Source: Actinomycetes bacterium
GTDB taxonomy: Bacteria > Actinomycetota > Actinomycetes > S36-B12 > UBA5976
DNA length: 6,344 bases
Direction of reading: 5' to 3'
Assembly (NCBI GenBank): GCA_021784375.1
Contig: JAJXSV010000128.1
Span: 1 to 6,344 of the forward strand
Shown: one piece after another, positions 5,345-6,344 of the stretch
Layout of the letters: each line of letters starts with the position of its first letter
How positions within the stretch are numbered: position 1 is the first letter of the stretch
Notes under the pieces: model-generated
Database searches by the model: none
Seen by the model: the letters and a program-made list of their open reading frames with translations, nothing else
What the model was told of the DNA's origin: nothing
Position numbers and translations under genes: made by a program

Positions 5345-6195
5345 CGCGACACCTCTCCGAGGACCAGCCTGGTTCCTGCCAATTCCCGGAGCAGCTGCTC
5401 GGGTGTCAGCCCGATTGCGCGCGTCTCGAGCGCGGCCAGGGCCGCGAAGCCAGCCGTGCGCAGATGCACCCGGAGCGGCAGCTTGTCGCCGCGGCTGAAC
5501 ACCCAGATTCCCAACCTGCCGTGAGGCGTCTCGATTTGATCGTAAGCATCGCCTTCCGGCAGCCTCAGCACCTTCGGTAGCGATATAGACACGCTGCCGC
5601 TGGCAGCCGCCACGGCGCGCGCCGCCTGGGCCACGACGGGGGTGCCGGCTGACATCAGTCGGTCGAGTTGGGCAGCTTCGACGTCCGCAGCCACCCCTCC
5701 CACTCTGGCGTAGGTACCGTGCATGCGGGCGCCGGTGAGTGCCTCGAATTCCTGCAGCCAGCCTTCGCGATCGGCCAGGGCGTCCGAGGGCAGGCCGTGC
5801 AGGGAGGCGTCGAGGTACTCCCAGTAGGAATCCACGGCCGCGGTGTTGAGCGCGAGGGCCAGATCGCGCAGCGTTCGCACGCGATCGCTGATGGAGATCC
5901 CCAGCATGGCCTCGATGATGCGCGCATACAGCACCTCGGCGAAGGGCGCGGTGAGCCAGCCATGCCGGTTGATGTGCGCCAGGCCTTGTGAGTAGGTGCG
6001 CACTTCCAGCAGTTTCTCATCACCGCGGTGGTTGGCGTGCACATCGAAGGAGCAGGCGGTGATGACGCCGCCCACCACCTCGAAGCGCATGGCGAAGGTG
6101 CCGTGACGGAGTGGGTGCAAGGCGTCCAGCGGGAGCTCGGAGAGCTGGTGCACGCCGTCAGGCCACGGTCGCGCCGCCCACTCCAGGAAGGTCAT
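5341..6195 (-). CDS. Truncated, stand-alone NuoD-like protein (complex I 49-kDa / NiFe-hydrogenase large-subunit superfamily)
   Basis: A 284-residue soluble protein. Three separated blocks match NADH-quinone oxidoreductase subunit D (NuoD/Nqo4/49-kDa). The N-terminal block is HPLRHG (27-32), then HRGDEKLLEVRTYSQGL (56-72) and EAMLGISISDRVRTLRDLAL (95-114). The middle block is LTGARMHGTYARVGGVAADV (153-172). The C-terminal block is YDQIETPHGRLGIWVFSRGD (218-237), then LRTAGFAAL and the closing LVLGEVSR. NuoD normally has about 380-450 residues. Here some 130 residues between the second and third blocks are missing, compared with family sequences recalled from memory. His31 matches the quinone-site His; the quinone-site Tyr is Trp80. 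There are no CxxC pairs, so it cannot hold a NiFe centre. The frame is unbroken and coupled to the protease gene, so it looks functional. Function is unknown; ordinary complex I assembly is unlikely. Confidence 0.82.
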   Translation of the reverse strand: MTFLEWAARPWPDGVHQLSELPLDALHPLRHGTFAMRFEVVGGVITACSFDVHANHRGDEKLLEVRTYSQGLAHINRHGWLTAPFAEVLYARIIEAMLGISISDRVRTLRDLALALNTAAVDSYWEYLDASLHGLPSDALADREGWLQEFEALTGARMHGTYARVGGVAADVEAAQLDRLMSAGTPVVAQAARAVAAASGSVSISLPKVLRLPEGDAYDQIETPHGRLGIWVFSRGDKLPLRVHLRTAGFAALAALETRAIGLTPEQLLRELAGTRLVLGEVSR

Positions 6196-6201
6196 GGCGC
6201 A

Positions 6202-6229
6202 ACTGTAAGCGCCTCGCCATTGATGTCCC
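6202..6229 (-). promoter_or_regulatory. Predicted promoter of the NuoD-like operon giving a leaderless transcript
   Basis: On the minus strand, GGGACA (6224-6229, four of six matches to TTGACA) and TACAGT (6202-6207, TAnnnT type) are separated by 16 bases. The -10 hexamer ends exactly seven bases before the A of the ATG at 6195, so transcription should start at the start codon. There is no good ribosome site close to this ATG, as expected for leaderless mRNA, which is common in actinobacteria. The spacing supports both the promoter and the chosen start. Confidence 0.6.
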
Positions 6230-6274
6230 TGGGGAGTAGTGCGGGCCTAGGCTCGGCGGCCAAAGGGAGGCAGC

Positions 6275-6344
6275 GTGGACGTGCATGTGGACCTTGAGGA
6301 TGCGAACGTGGTGGCCAATCCCTACCACTGGTTCGAGGAATGGC
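6275..6344 (+). CDS. Start of a rightward gene, product not identifiable (3' end outside window)
   Basis: A GTG at 6275 follows an AAAGGGAGG ribosome site (6262-6270) and opens a frame of 23 codons to the window edge. It begins VDVHVDLEDANVVANPYHWF and continues with acidic and aromatic residues. There is no signal peptide or membrane helix in this part. A GTG at 6281 in the same frame is an alternative start with a longer spacer. An ATG at 6285 opens another frame, but its product is less protein-like. A TAGGCT at 6248-6253 might be its -10 element. The gene is divergent from the NuoD-like operon and may share its control region. The fragment is too short to name a family. Confidence 0.55.
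   Translation, partial: MDVHVDLEDANVVANPYHWFEEW

Noticed and set aside
4808..5524. Long plus-strand frame (238 codons) opposite the CPBP gene and the NuoD-like gene
   Set aside because: No recognisable motif and a His/Arg/Gln-rich composition. The opposite strand has clear family motifs and coupled starts.
5341..6195. Calling the NuoD-like gene a NiFe-hydrogenase large subunit
   Set aside because: Neither the N-terminal nor the C-terminal CxxC metal-ligand pair is present. The closing LVLGEVSR and the LTGARM block fit NuoD better.
5341..6195. Calling the NuoD-like gene a pseudogene
   Set aside because: The frame is unbroken from a well-placed start to a NuoD-type C-terminus, and its stop is coupled to an intact downstream gene. 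The missing part is an in-frame internal segment.
6275..6344. Naming the rightward partial gene as a cytochrome P450 or a pyridoxamine-phosphate-oxidase-like protein from its NPYHWFEEW segment
   Set aside because: Both resemblances rest on a few residues in a 23-codon fragment and cannot be told apart from chance.

Overview
The window looks like chromosomal DNA of a high-GC Gram-positive bacterium (Actinobacteria). The evidence is the GC-rich codon use, GTG starts behind strong Shine-Dalgarno sequences, a probable leaderless transcript, and above all the order folP-folB-folK followed by a DUF3180 membrane protein, which is a typical actinobacterial arrangement. No tRNA, rRNA, insertion sequence, CRISPR array or prophage signal was seen.

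Layout. Positions 1-1649 (+) hold the end of folP, then folB, folK and a four-helix DUF3180 membrane protein. These overlap by 14, 1 and 4 bases, so they form one tightly coupled folate operon whose start lies off the left edge. Its last stop codon directly abuts the stop codon of a leftward two-component system. That system is an OmpR-family response regulator (3020-3703) followed by its sensor histidine kinase (1650-3020), coupled by a one-base overlap. A 181-base divergent control region (3704-3884) separates the regulator from a rightward gene for a small exported or membrane-anchored protein of unknown function (3885-4484). This region carries several short direct repeats of the kind bound by OmpR/PhoB-type regulators.

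To the right, a leftward two-gene operon runs from about 6195 to 4550. The first gene encodes a shortened, stand-alone relative of NuoD, the 49-kDa quinone-site subunit of respiratory complex I. The second, coupled by an ATGA overlap, encodes a CPBP (CAAX/Abi-type) intramembrane metalloprotease. The NuoD relative has a well-placed promoter whose predicted transcription start is the A of its ATG. A rightward gene begins at 6275 and leaves the window after 23 codons.

How the genes work together. The folate genes make successive enzymes of dihydropteroate synthesis. The two-component system probably senses something outside the membrane and may control the divergent exported protein, which could be its target, ligand or accessory factor. 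The most unusual item is the NuoD-like protein. It keeps the N-terminal quinone-site His block, the LTGAR block and the C-terminal block of the family. It has lost roughly 130 central residues and has Trp where complex I has its quinone-binding Tyr. No other complex I gene is visible here.
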